Shown one piece after another: positions 50,775 to 58,905 of a stretch of DNA of 64,000 nt (the stretch's first letter is position 1; each line of letters begins with the position of its first letter). The translations under genes and the position numbers were made by a program. The notes under the pieces are model-generated. The model was not told the origin of the DNA. It saw nothing but the letters and a program-made list of their open reading frames with translations, and made no database searches. The stretch covers positions 372,001-436,000 of the forward strand of contig NZ_CABHOU010000092.1 in assembly GCF_902168175.1 (NCBI RefSeq), read 5' to 3'. Origin of the DNA: an uncultured Chitinophaga sp. (GTDB taxonomy: Bacteria > Bacteroidota > Bacteroidia > Chitinophagales > Chitinophagaceae).

Positions 50775-50815
50775 CGCCTGCAACTTTGGAGAAGACACCT
50801 TCTCCAAAGCAGGCG
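50775..50815. other. Strong stem-loop downstream of birA
   Basis: An 11-bp perfect stem CTTTGGAGAAG / CTTCTCCAAAG with loop acac is extended by an outer 6-bp stem CGCCTG / CAGGCG and a 3-nt bulge. There is no T-tract on either strand, so it is not a standard terminator. It lies 13 nt after the birA stop on the minus strand. On the plus strand it falls inside a 25-codon ORF (50761-50838). Confidence 0.6.
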
Positions 50816-50827
50816 AGTCTAAAGTGC

Positions 50828-51571
50828 CTATTTGGTAAATACGAATTCGATTTCTCCAAAGCCCGGTTCCAATATTTCATTATCTTCTTTTTCGATTTTC
50901 AGTCGTCCGTCTGGCAGTACATCGCGTATGGTGGCCTGGAAAAGTTCGCCGTCCTTACGATAAAAGGCTGGTTCGTTAAAGCGGAAAAGCCTGCTTTTAT
51001 ATTCCTCCAGCATTTCATTCATCCTTTCCGGCTGTAGTTGGCGGTAGCGCTTGTCCAGGAATGCACATAGTTCCTTTGCCAGTTCGATCGAATCCCATTC
51101 ACGGCCGGTAATTTGCCGGAGCGATACAGGGTTTGCCAGCTCTTCGGGAAACCGGGGTGCGTTTATGTTGATGCCGATGCCCACTATGGCATATTGCCAT
51201 ATGCTGCCGCGTAATATATTTTCTATGAGTATGCCGGCTGCCTTTCTGTCACGCCAATAAATATCATTGCTCCACTTAATAGAGGTTTCGTCGCCGGCAT
51301 AGTGTGCGAAAAAGTCGCAGGCGCCGAGGGCTACGGCCATACTAAGCATGAACTGCTGCGGGAGTTGTAATGCAGGCTGTAACACGGTTGTGAGCATAAT
51401 ATTCTCACCCGGAGGGCTGTGCCAGGCTTTACCGCGCTGGCCTTTACCCGCTGTTTGCTCCATGGCAAACCAGGCGGTTCCCTCTGCCACAGGGCCTTCA
51501 TTGAGCCGGGCCATGGCATAGTTATTGGTGCTGTCTACACTGTCTAAAACATTAAAATATTCTCCGATCAC
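50828..51571 (-). CDS. birA: Biotin--[acetyl-CoA-carboxylase] ligase
   Basis: A 247-residue cytosolic enzyme that makes biotinyl-AMP and attaches biotin to carboxyl-carrier proteins. Motifs: DSVDSTNNYA, the nucleotide loop EQTAGKGQRGKAWHSPPG (GRGRxGR-type), SIKWSNDIYWRDRKAAGILIEN region (catalytic KWPND-type Lys) and GIGININAP. There is no N-terminal DNA-binding domain, so it is a ligase only and not a bio-operon repressor. The start is a GTG at 51571; an in-frame stop lies just upstream. It is divergent from rsfS. Confidence 0.94.
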   Translation of the reverse strand: MIGEYFNVLDSVDSTNNYAMARLNEGPVAEGTAWFAMEQTAGKGQRGKAWHSPPGENIMLTTVLQPALQLPQQFMLSMAVALGACDFFAHYAGDETSIKWSNDIYWRDRKAAGILIENILRGSIWQYAIVGIGININAPRFPEELANPVSLRQITGREWDSIELAKELCAFLDKRYRQLQPERMNEMLEEYKSRLFRFNEPAFYRKDGELFQATIRDVLPDGRLKIEKEDNEILEPGFGEIEFVFTK

Positions 51572-51694
51572 GTTCGTCTACATAATTAGTTGAGAGAGCA
51601 AAGTAACGGATTTTAACATTTCCGAAAGTGGTGTGGGGGGCTGACATAATGTTATCACCTGATTACGCATATGATATTTCAGCTATTGTTTTAG

Positions 51695-51702
51695 TAATTT
51701 TG
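51695..51702 (+). promoter_or_regulatory. Minus-7 promoter element for rsfS
   Basis: TAATTTTG matches TAnnTTTG exactly, about 38 nt before the TTG start of rsfS. No minus-33 element was clear. Confidence 0.45.
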
Positions 51703-51740
51703 ATAATTAAAGATTATTTTTAACGAAAACAAGGAATTTA

Positions 51741-52142
51741 TTGGCACCCTTAACCATTCTGAATACGAGGAAAAAGGCGGTTAACCGCATCACTAGGAAC
51801 AGTAAGATTTTTACAACTATCATTAAGGCCATCCAGGAAAAAAAAGGAGAGAATATCGTATCTCTCGATCTTCGCAAGATTCCTGAAGCTGTTGCTGACT
51901 TCTTTATCTTATGTGAGGCCAATTCCACTAACCAGGTTAAAGCAATCGCAGACTTTGTTGAGGATGAGGTGAAAAAGAGTATAGATGAAGACCCTTACAA
52001 ACACGAAGGATATACCGGGCAACAATGGATACTGGTTGATTATGTAAATGTCGTGGTCCATGTCTTTCAGCCTGAAACACGTAAGTTTTACAGCCTGGAG
52101 GAAATGTGGAGCGATGCCGAGCGCATGGACCATTTAGGATAG
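51741..52142 (+). CDS. rsfS: Ribosome silencing factor RsfS
   Basis: A 133-residue protein of the RsfS/Iojap family, which binds uL14 and blocks subunit joining when nutrients are low. The core (about 22-130) has KGENIVSLDLRKIPEAVADFFILCEANSTNQVKAIADFVEDEV in recognised pieces, then WILVDYVNVVVHVFQPETRKFYSLEEMW, which is diagnostic. The only in-frame start before the conserved region is a TTG at 51741, which adds about 20 basic residues. It precedes ftsH by 81 nt on the same strand, a common Bacteroidota arrangement. Confidence 0.93.
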   Translation: MAPLTILNTRKKAVNRITRNSKIFTTIIKAIQEKKGENIVSLDLRKIPEAVADFFILCEANSTNQVKAIADFVEDEVKKSIDEDPYKHEGYTGQQWILVDYVNVVVHVFQPETRKFYSLEEMWSDAERMDHLG

Positions 52143-52223
52143 ATTTTGTGCGGATTGAACAAAAAAGCCTTAATATTATTATAATACCGATTGCAAAAAC
52201 AAACGCGCTAAGGAGCGAAGATC

Positions 52224-54257
52224 ATGGAAAAAGGAGGCAACAATTACTCAAAGGGATCAGAAAAATCTCCAAAAAAAGGACCAAAGTTCAATATATACTG
52301 GGTTTATGCCTTCATTGGTGTGGCCTTGCTGGCGATGAACGTCTTTTTCGATTTTCATCCCCAACCCGAAAATATAAGTTTTCAGCAATTTGAAGCTAAC
52401 TACCTTCAGAACGGAGACGTTGACAAGTTGATGGTAATTACCAACAAAAAATATGTTGAAGTCTATATTAAGAAGGACAAGCTGAAAGAACCGAGGTTCG
52501 AAAAAGTGGCTAAAGGCCGCTGGGGAGCTGATAATCCTGGCCCGCACTTCAAGTTTAATATTGGAAGCGACGAGGGATTTAAAACTGACATGGACAGGGC
52601 GCAGGCGAATTTGCCGGTGGATAAACAGGTAAATGTGTATTACGACGAGCGATCAAACTGGTTCGACCAGCTTGCGCCGTTGCTACTGCCAGTGATCCTG
52701 ATTATTGGTCTGTGGGTATTACTTATGCGTAAGATGGGCGGTCCTGCAGGCGGAAGCGGCGGTCCCGGAGGCATCTTTAACATCGGTAAATCCAAAGCTA
52801 CTTTGTTCGATAAAGGCACCCGCGTAAACATTACGTTTAACGATGTGGCAGGCCTCGACGAAGCCAAGGTAGAAGTAATGGAAATCGTGGATTTCCTGAA
52901 GAACCCGAAAAAATACACCGCATTAGGTGGTAAAATACCCAAAGGCGCATTGCTGGTAGGTCCTCCGGGTACGGGTAAAACCCTGCTCGCGAAGGCTATG
53001 GCCGGTGAGGCCCAGGTGCCTTTCTTCTCTATGTCCGGTTCCGACTTCGTTGAACTGTTCGTAGGTGTGGGCGCCAGCCGTGTACGTGATCTGTTTAAAC
53101 AGGCACGTGAAAAAGCACCTTGTATTATCTTCATCGATGAAATAGACGCCATTGGCCGCGCACGTGGTAAAAACATGATGATGAGCAATGACGAACGGGA
53201 GAACACCCTTAACCAGCTGCTGGTAGAGATGGATGGTTTTGGTACCGACAGCGGTATCATCATCCTGGCCGCCACCAACCGTCCGGATGTACTGGATAGT
53301 GCGCTGCTGCGCCCGGGCCGTTTCGATCGCCAGATCTCTATCGACAAGCCTGATTTGAATGGCCGTGAGCACATCTTTGAAGTGCATCTGAAACCGATCA
53401 AAAAATCAGCGAACCTAGATATTAAGAAACTTGCTTCTATGACACCTGGCTTTGCCGGTGCGGATATTGCCAACGTTTGTAACGAAGCGGCGCTGATAGC
53501 AGCCCGTAAAGGCAAAACCGAAGTGGAAATGGATGACTTTAATGATGCGATAGACCGTGTGATAGGTGGTTTGGAGAAAAAGAACAAAATCATTTCTCCG
53601 GAAGAAAAGGAAATCATTGCTTACCATGAAGCTGGTCACGCTATTTGCGGTTGGTACCTGGAGCATGCAAATCCGCTGGTGAAGGTAACGATCGTTCCGC
53701 GTGGTGTTGCTGCCCTTGGATATGCACAATACCTGCCTAAAGAACAATACCTGTACAACACCGAACAGCTGATGGACGATATCTGTATGACGCTTGGCGG
53801 ACGTGCAGTAGAAGAAATCGTTTTCGGTAAAGTAAGTACCGGCGCGCAGAACGACCTGCAGGTAATTACCCGTATGGCGTATGCAATGGTAACGGTTTAC
53901 GGTATGAACGAAAAAATCGGTAACGTATCGTTCTACGATCCTAACAGCGACCAGGCGTTTACAAAACCTTATTCTGAAGAAACATCCAAGATGATTGACG
54001 AAGAGGTGCGTAAACTGATTGAGACTGCTTACATCCGTACCAAAAGGATGCTGACCGAAAAGCTGGATAACGTAAAAGTGCTGGCCCAGGAACTGTTGAA
54101 AAAAGAAGTACTGTACAAGGATGATCTTGAGCGCCTGATCGGTAAACGTCCTTATGATCTCCACAGGGAGCATCATTTGAACAAAGAAGGTATGACAACC
54201 GATGGTGTACATCCTTCCGATATTATCAATCCTTCTCCTGTTAACGTAACAGAATAA
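52224..54257 (+). CDS. ftsH: ATP-dependent zinc metalloprotease FtsH
   Basis: A 677-residue membrane AAA+ protease for quality control of membrane and short-lived proteins. Two membrane helices (about 30-50 and 150-175) flank a periplasmic domain. The AAA+ module has Walker A GPPGTGKT (246-253), Walker [13 protein letters not shown] and the SRH region [20 protein letters not shown]. The peptidase motif HEAGH lies at 468-472. A Gly-rich linker ([12 protein letters not shown]) follows helix 2. The start follows AAGGAG by a few nt. The next gene's ATG overlaps the stop by 1 nt. Confidence 0.97.
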   Translation: MEKGGNNYSKGSEKSPKKGPKFNIYWVYAFIGVALLAMNVFFDFHPQPENISFQQFEANYLQNGDVDKLMVITNKKYVEVYIKKDKLKEPRFEKVAKGRWGADNPGPHFKFNIGSDEGFKTDMDRAQANLPVDKQVNVYYDERSNWFDQLAPLLLPVILIIGLWVLLMRKMGGPAGGSGGPGGIFNIGKSKATLFDKGTRVNITFNDVAGLDEAKVEVMEIVDFLKNPKKYTALGGKIPKGALLVGPPGTGKTLLAKAMAGEAQVPFFSMSGSDFVELFVGVGASRVRDLFKQAREKAPCIIFIDEIDAIGRARGKNMMMSNDERENTLNQLLVEMDGFGTDSGIIILAATNRPDVLDSALLRPGRFDRQISIDKPDLNGREHIFEVHLKPIKKSANLDIKKLASMTPGFAGADIANVCNEAALIAARKGKTEVEMDDFNDAIDRVIGGLEKKNKIISPEEKEIIAYHEAGHAICGWYLEHANPLVKVTIVPRGVAALGYAQYLPKEQYLYNTEQLMDDICMTLGGRAVEEIVFGKVSTGAQNDLQVITRMAYAMVTVYGMNEKIGNVSFYDPNSDQAFTKPYSEETSKMIDEEVRKLIETAYIRTKRMLTEKLDNVKVLAQELLKKEVLYKDDLERLIGKRPYDLHREHHLNKEGMTTDGVHPSDIINPSPVNVTE

Positions 54258-54892
54258 TGAAGATTTCTCCGGCCAAGGAAAATATATTGAAGAAAGTAAG
54301 GAATGCGCTGAGCCAGCCGGTTCAGCTGCCTTTCCCGAATGCAGAGGGCAATAGTTCGGTTTTTGTGACAGAGCATGATGGCCTGGAGTTGAAATTTGCT
54401 GAAGAATTCAGTCGCCTGCAGGGTAAGTTCGTTTTTTGCTCTTCGCGTGAAGAGCTGGCAGATAACCTGCAGGCACTTGTTGAACATAAAGAGTGGAAGC
54501 ATATACAGTGTAAAACGCCCGCGTTGCTGAATATGCTTTCGCCTTTTAATCCTGCTTACCTGAATGTTGGCGGCCTGGAAGAAATGGATGCAGCGATTAC
54601 CGACTGCGAATTCCTGGTAGCCCGTACGGGCAGCGTTATCCTCAGTTCCGCCCAGCCGTCCGGCAGGGTTTTGCCGGTTTATACACCGATCCATATTATC
54701 ATCGCTTTTTCGCACCAGTTAATATTCGATATCCGCGACGGTATCGTGAAAATGAAGGACCGCTACGGCGATCAGTTGCCTTCCATGATCACGCTGGCCA
54801 CTGGCCCCAGCCGTACGGCTGATATTGAAAAAACGCTGGTAGTAGGCGTACACGGTCCTAAGGAGGTGTATGTATTTCTGCTGGACGAGTAA
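54257..54892 (+). CDS. LUD domain protein (LutC/YkgG family)
   Basis: A 211-residue protein with the LUD fold: EEMDAAITDCEFLVARTGSVILSS, HIIIAFSHQLIFDI and SMITLATGPSRTADIEKTLVVGVHGPKEVYVFLLDE (in pieces) are typical of LutC-like proteins. In other bacteria LutABC oxidises L-lactate, but lutA and lutB are absent here. Solitary LUD genes after ftsH are frequent in Bacteroidota, so the function is open. The ATG overlaps the ftsH stop by 1 nt, which points to coupled translation. Confidence 0.88.
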   Translation: MKISPAKENILKKVRNALSQPVQLPFPNAEGNSSVFVTEHDGLELKFAEEFSRLQGKFVFCSSREELADNLQALVEHKEWKHIQCKTPALLNMLSPFNPAYLNVGGLEEMDAAITDCEFLVARTGSVILSSAQPSGRVLPVYTPIHIIIAFSHQLIFDIRDGIVKMKDRYGDQLPSMITLATGPSRTADIEKTLVVGVHGPKEVYVFLLDE

Positions 54893-54909
54893 AAAATGGG
54901 TTTCTCCGC

Positions 54910-54917
54910 TATCTTTG
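54910..54917 (+). promoter_or_regulatory. Minus-7 promoter element for the LpxH-like gene
   Basis: TATCTTTG is an exact TAnnTTTG match 5 nt before the preferred ATG at 54923, implying a leaderless or near-leaderless transcript separate from the ftsH operon. Confidence 0.45.
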
Positions 54918-54922
54918 CACCC

Positions 54923-55699
54923 ATGCAAATCGAACTTCCGAAAAATAAACGTATCTATTTCGCTTCAGATTTTCACCTCGGCGCACCAACGCCCGAGAAA
55001 AGCCGCGCGCGCGAACAATACATTCTGCGCTGGTTAGAAATGGCGGAAAAAGATGCGCAGCACATCTTCCTGGTGGGCGATATTTTCGACTTCTGGTTCG
55101 AGTACAAAACTGTAATTCCAAAGGGCTATACCAGGCTGCTGGGCAAACTGGCGCAAATGACCGATAAAGGCATTGGTATCTCTGTTTTTATCGGTAATCA
55201 CGACATGTGGATGAATGGCTATTTTGAGGATGAGTTAAACATACCGGTGTATTATGAGCCCCAGACTTACGAAATATGTGGCAAACAATTTTATATCGGT
55301 CATGGTGATGGTTTAGGCCCCGGCGACCATGGCTACAAGTTCTTGAAAAAAGTATTCCGTAACCCTGTATGCCGCTGGTTGTTTTCGGGTATTCACCCCA
55401 GCTGGGGCATATCGCTGGCTAATTACTTTAGTCGTAAAAGCCGCGCCAAAACCGGTATGGAGCTTGAAAAATTCCTGGGTGAGGAAAACGAATGGCTCGC
55501 GATTTATTCGAAAGAAATGCTGCAACAGCAACACTTCGATTACCTGATCTTTGGCCACCGGCACCTGCCGCTTGATATTACCCTCTCTGAAAAAAGTCGC
55601 TATATTAACCTCGGCGACTGGATCAATTATTTCTCTTACGCCGTATTTGACGGTGATAATGTGGAGTTAAAATACTTCAAGGAAGAACACGCTCAGTAG
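54923..55699 (+). CDS. UDP-2,3-diacylglucosamine diphosphatase (LpxH-like)
   Basis: A 258-residue calcineurin-fold metallophosphoesterase. Metal motifs are complete: SDFHLG, GDIFDFWFEY, GNHDMWM, IGHGDGLGPGDHGYKFLKK and FGHRHLPL. LpxH hydrolyses UDP-2,3-diacylglucosamine to lipid X in lipid A synthesis on the cytosolic membrane face. The ORF's earlier ATG (54896) is rejected because a promoter box lies between it and the ATG at 54923. It is convergent with recO. Confidence 0.9.
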   Translation: MQIELPKNKRIYFASDFHLGAPTPEKSRAREQYILRWLEMAEKDAQHIFLVGDIFDFWFEYKTVIPKGYTRLLGKLAQMTDKGIGISVFIGNHDMWMNGYFEDELNIPVYYEPQTYEICGKQFYIGHGDGLGPGDHGYKFLKKVFRNPVCRWLFSGIHPSWGISLANYFSRKSRAKTGMELEKFLGEENEWLAIYSKEMLQQQHFDYLIFGHRHLPLDITLSEKSRYINLGDWINYFSYAVFDGDNVELKYFKEEHAQ

Positions 55700-55729
55700 C
55701 GTTTCTACTGTTGAAGAGTGCGACGCAAC

Positions 55730-55754
55730 GGCGGCTCCATCAGGAGCTATCGCC
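55730..55754. other. Hairpin between the convergent lpxH-like and recO genes
   Basis: GCTCC / GGAGC with loop atca, extended by outer GGCG / CGCC with a 3-nt bulge. There is no T-tract. It adjoins a segment (55705-55734) that resembles one at 26040-26072. Confidence 0.35.
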
Positions 55755-55769
55755 TGGTTCCCCTTGTCC

Positions 55770-56504
55770 CTAATCCAGAATTTCATGTAAAATGGGAGGT
55801 GAATTAAGCTCGGGAAAGTCGGGCATATGTAACTTGAAGAAGTCGAGGTAGCGGTAGAGCAGGAAGCGGCGACGCTCTTTGTTCAAAGGTACGCTGTCGA
55901 GGTCGATGGGATTGGGTACGCTCAACAGCCTGTCTGTTATTTCGCTGTTGGTAGCATCGAGATGGAAATTATGATGGGGCGGGAGGTCGGTGTATACACC
56001 TTCCTGCATATCGAGATAAGGTGTATAATTGGAAAAATGGCCATTAATACGAAAGCCCAGATGTTCTGCCAGTTTGAGCGTAAAGTATAAAGGAATGTTA
56101 GCCGCCACCTGTGTGCTGCAAAGGTCCAGCGCCTGCAAAGCTGTGCTGGTAAAGTAAAATAGGGCAGGAGTATGCTCCGGTTGCCGCAATGCTTTTTGCA
56201 GAATTTCAATAATAAACAGCGCCACCGTATTTTTTACCACATTCACATGCAGCGATGTATAGATGTACGACATCTTGTACTCCGAAATACGCTGTATATT
56301 TTTCTGATCGTGATGATACACTACTAAGTCGAGGATGTTGCCAGGCTGCAGCAGGTTGCCTTTTGAGGCCTTTGGTTTAGATGAACGCGCCCCGTTTACG
56401 ATATAAGACTGCACCCCGAAAAGTTCCGTGAAGATATTCACGATAACGCTGGTTTCGCCGTACTTCACGACGCGTAATACAATACCGGGAGTTTTGTGCA
56501 ACAT
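55770..56504 (-). CDS. recO: DNA repair protein RecO
   Basis: A 244-residue recombination mediator. The N-terminal OB-fold carries the family opening MLHKTPGIVLRVVKYGETSVIVNIFTELFG (in pieces: GIVLRVVKYGE and SVIVNIFTE). A helical domain (about 85-235) lacks the four-Cys zinc site found in some RecO proteins. RecO with RecR loads RecA on SSB-coated single strands. It lies 15 nt downstream of porZ on the same strand, as in many Bacteroidota. Confidence 0.92.
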   Translation of the reverse strand: MLHKTPGIVLRVVKYGETSVIVNIFTELFGVQSYIVNGARSSKPKASKGNLLQPGNILDLVVYHHDQKNIQRISEYKMSYIYTSLHVNVVKNTVALFIIEILQKALRQPEHTPALFYFTSTALQALDLCSTQVAANIPLYFTLKLAEHLGFRINGHFSNYTPYLDMQEGVYTDLPPHHNFHLDATNSEITDRLLSVPNPIDLDSVPLNKERRRFLLYRYLDFFKLHMPDFPELNSPPILHEILD

Positions 56505-56519
56505 GCTAAGGCTGTAAAA

Positions 56520-58790
56520 TTAGTGAATGAACACTATTTTGGTGACAAGCTTTTCTGCACCAGTATCGTCGGAAGAAAAAATCATGTATACACCACTTTG
56601 CGGTCGGTGGCCTGTATAGTCAGTACCACTCCAGATAGCCTGGCCGCCCTGTGCCCGTGTTTGATACACCAGCCTTCCGCTAACGTCTGTAATTTTAACC
56701 AGTGCATTACTGACCAGGCCGCGGATGGCAATGGTGCCGGTGTAACGGGGCGGAACGGGGTTGGGGAACACCAGTACATCACTTTTATTTTGCCTGGAAG
56801 TACCGTCTGTTGCAGTTCCACGGTAACTCACGAGCCCGGATGTAGTAGCAAAAAACACTTCGCCGGTTGTAGGGTGTATCACAATTTTACGCACTTCATT
56901 ATTTAACAACGGGCTATTTCCGGTATTAAACCGCGAAATGATCTTATCACCGTTCGGGCTGATCAGCCAAACACCGTTTTGCGTGCCCACCCATTTGCGG
57001 TTAGCACCGTCTACTGCGATAGTGTTTACCTGTTCATTACGGAAAAGATAGCCGGCGAAATTGTCTTCCTGTAAAACGGGCAGGTAAGCCTCGCAGCCTG
57101 TAGTGGTAACGGCCTGCTGCGGACATTGAATAACACCCACGCCACGGTCGGTGCCTACCCATATATATCCATCTTTATCTTTTGCAATGCAGCGAACGTC
57201 ATTGGAAGGCAGGTTGCCCCTGCCCGCACCGCTCTGGTAAATGGCCCATTTATCGTCGGCCGAAATAGCGATGTTAGCTCCGTGATTGTATACCAGTAAA
57301 CCATTACTTTTTGGCGATACGATCCATTTTTGCCCCGCATTGTCGATCAGCAATTGACCAACGGCATTGGAGCTAAGGAAATACGGGCTGCTAAACTGGT
57401 GCCAGGTACCATCTTTCATTTTAACTGCCAGCTGGCGATTAGCGCCGTAGCAGCTAAGCCACAAATTACCATCCACATCCGCGGCCATTCCACTTACCCG
57501 GTACGCGTTAGTATTGTCTATCGCGGGATCTATATAAGGTTGTTTGAAAATCTGGCGCTGGTTATCCTTCGCCAGCGAAAGGAGCCCGCCGCCGAAGGAG
57601 CCCGCATACAACGTTTGATCGGAGAAGCCGAGGGAGATCAGGTCTTCCGGCAGGTCGGTATAATTAGTCCATTCCTCATTTTCGAAGCGGTAAAGGCCGT
57701 TTTTATTCTGCGTTGCCTGCCAGTTATTGGTTACTTCGCCAGCGCTCGCCCACAGTGTATTGCCGGTTACCAGCAGGTCGCCCAGCGCAACACCGTAAGG
57801 GGCATTGGGAAGAATGGTTTCGTAATCGTTTTTATAGATAACCAGTCCGGCGGTGCTGTCGGCAATATACGTAACGCCGTTGCTGCCTGCGGCCTGAACA
57901 GGTGTTTGCACAGCAACGTTTTGAGGAAACGTGTTTTCAAGTGCGCCCGATTCGGAGAACTGGCGGACCAATGGTTGCTGGTCCGTTTTGTTGTAACCGC
58001 TAACCAGCAGTTTGTTGTCCGATGGTGTAATGTCGCGCAGCTTTATGTTGGCCGGTGCCGACCATGGCGTCCAGGAAGTTTGTTGCCAGGAATACAGGGT
58101 GTCGTTTTGCAGGCACACGACCGTGTTGCCCACGGTTGCAATATCGGCGACCAGCATATTAAGTAAACCTGTGTTGGCAGTATGCCAGTTTTGGTAGTTC
58201 GCCAGGTTTACGCCCGTTAAGGGGGCCCGTTTTATGCCTTCGCTGGTGGCGGCATACAACCAGCCATCGTTATGCGCAAGGGCCGATACCTTTACAAAAT
58301 TGCCATTGCTGCCCGGGTAGTAAGTGTCAGTTATCTCCGGTTTGGCCAGGTTCAGTACCAGGATGCCGAATCCGGTACACAGGTACGCATTGTCCTGGAA
58401 AAATGCGATATGGTAGATATATTTATCGCCGTTGACTTGTTTGCGAAGCAGATCGGGGATATTAATGATATTTTCGCGGCGGATGATATCGATGTTCCCG
58501 TTTTTGTAGCCGATTACGAGTGATGCAGAACTTTCGTGATAGCCGATGGCGCCAATGCCCGCATCGTGAAGGCCGTTAAGCTTACTATAGCGTGTAACTT
58601 CATGATCTGTAAGGGTTACAGAGAACAAGGCGGAGTTGGCGGCGCAGTAAACAACATCGGGGGCCAGTGCCAGGCCGGTAACATGGCGGTAGGGCAGGTG
58701 TTCGCGCCAGTAACCTATCGGTACGGTTTGTGCGGACACAGTTCCTATACTGATGAGGATGCAGAGTAGCAACAAAAGGGTGCGGTACAT
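56520..58790 (-). CDS. porZ: PorZ-like T9SS outer-membrane protein
   Basis: A 756-residue secreted protein. After a signal peptide (cleaved near VSAQ) come two beta-propeller domains of the two-component-regulator type, opening with GYWREHLPYRHVTGLA, which matches PorZ. The C-terminal ~85 residues are a T9SS sorting domain (VLVFPNPVPPRY, LVKITDVSGRLVYQ, SGVYMIF, KLVTKIVFIH). In Porphyromonas PorZ binds A-LPS at the cell surface and helps the sortase PorU anchor secreted cargo. Linkage to recO is usual. It complements the gldKLMN genes in this window. Confidence 0.92.
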   Translation of the reverse strand: MYRTLLLLLCILISIGTVSAQTVPIGYWREHLPYRHVTGLALAPDVVYCAANSALFSVTLTDHEVTRYSKLNGLHDAGIGAIGYHESSASLVIGYKNGNIDIIRRENIINIPDLLRKQVNGDKYIYHIAFFQDNAYLCTGFGILVLNLAKPEITDTYYPGSNGNFVKVSALAHNDGWLYAATSEGIKRAPLTGVNLANYQNWHTANTGLLNMLVADIATVGNTVVCLQNDTLYSWQQTSWTPWSAPANIKLRDITPSDNKLLVSGYNKTDQQPLVRQFSESGALENTFPQNVAVQTPVQAAGSNGVTYIADSTAGLVIYKNDYETILPNAPYGVALGDLLVTGNTLWASAGEVTNNWQATQNKNGLYRFENEEWTNYTDLPEDLISLGFSDQTLYAGSFGGGLLSLAKDNQRQIFKQPYIDPAIDNTNAYRVSGMAADVDGNLWLSCYGANRQLAVKMKDGTWHQFSSPYFLSSNAVGQLLIDNAGQKWIVSPKSNGLLVYNHGANIAISADDKWAIYQSGAGRGNLPSNDVRCIAKDKDGYIWVGTDRGVGVIQCPQQAVTTTGCEAYLPVLQEDNFAGYLFRNEQVNTIAVDGANRKWVGTQNGVWLISPNGDKIISRFNTGNSPLLNNEVRKIVIHPTTGEVFFATTSGLVSYRGTATDGTSRQNKSDVLVFPNPVPPRYTGTIAIRGLVSNALVKITDVSGRLVYQTRAQGGQAIWSGTDYTGHRPQSGVYMIFSSDDTGAEKLVTKIVFIH

Positions 58791-58794
58791 TTAT

Positions 58795-58802
58795 CAAAAA
58801 TA
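58795..58802 (-). promoter_or_regulatory. Minus-7 promoter element for porZ
   Basis: On the minus strand it reads TATTTTTG, an exact TAnnTTTG match 4 nt before the ATG. Confidence 0.45.
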
Positions 58803-58905
58803 TTCATTATTGTTATAGTTTCACATTTGTTTGAAGCCTTGGCATTAGTATATAATCATTTTCTTTAATTACCTTTACTAACATTTACCAAACTGTAAAA
58901 ACCTT

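Noticed and set aside
50761-50838. The 25-codon ORF as a lasso or other RiPP precursor
   Set aside because: No leader/core boundary, no modifying enzymes and no transporter specific to it nearby. It is reported only as an unexplained small ORF with a hairpin.
50654-51037. 127-codon plus-strand ORF opposite birA
   Set aside because: Most of it is antisense to birA and the translation is low-complexity Phe/Lys-rich, so it is unlikely to be a gene.
52640-53617. 325-codon minus-strand ORF opposite ftsH
   Set aside because: Ser/Arg/Pro-rich translation with no domain features, lying wholly inside a well-conserved gene. It is a shadow of ftsH codon usage.
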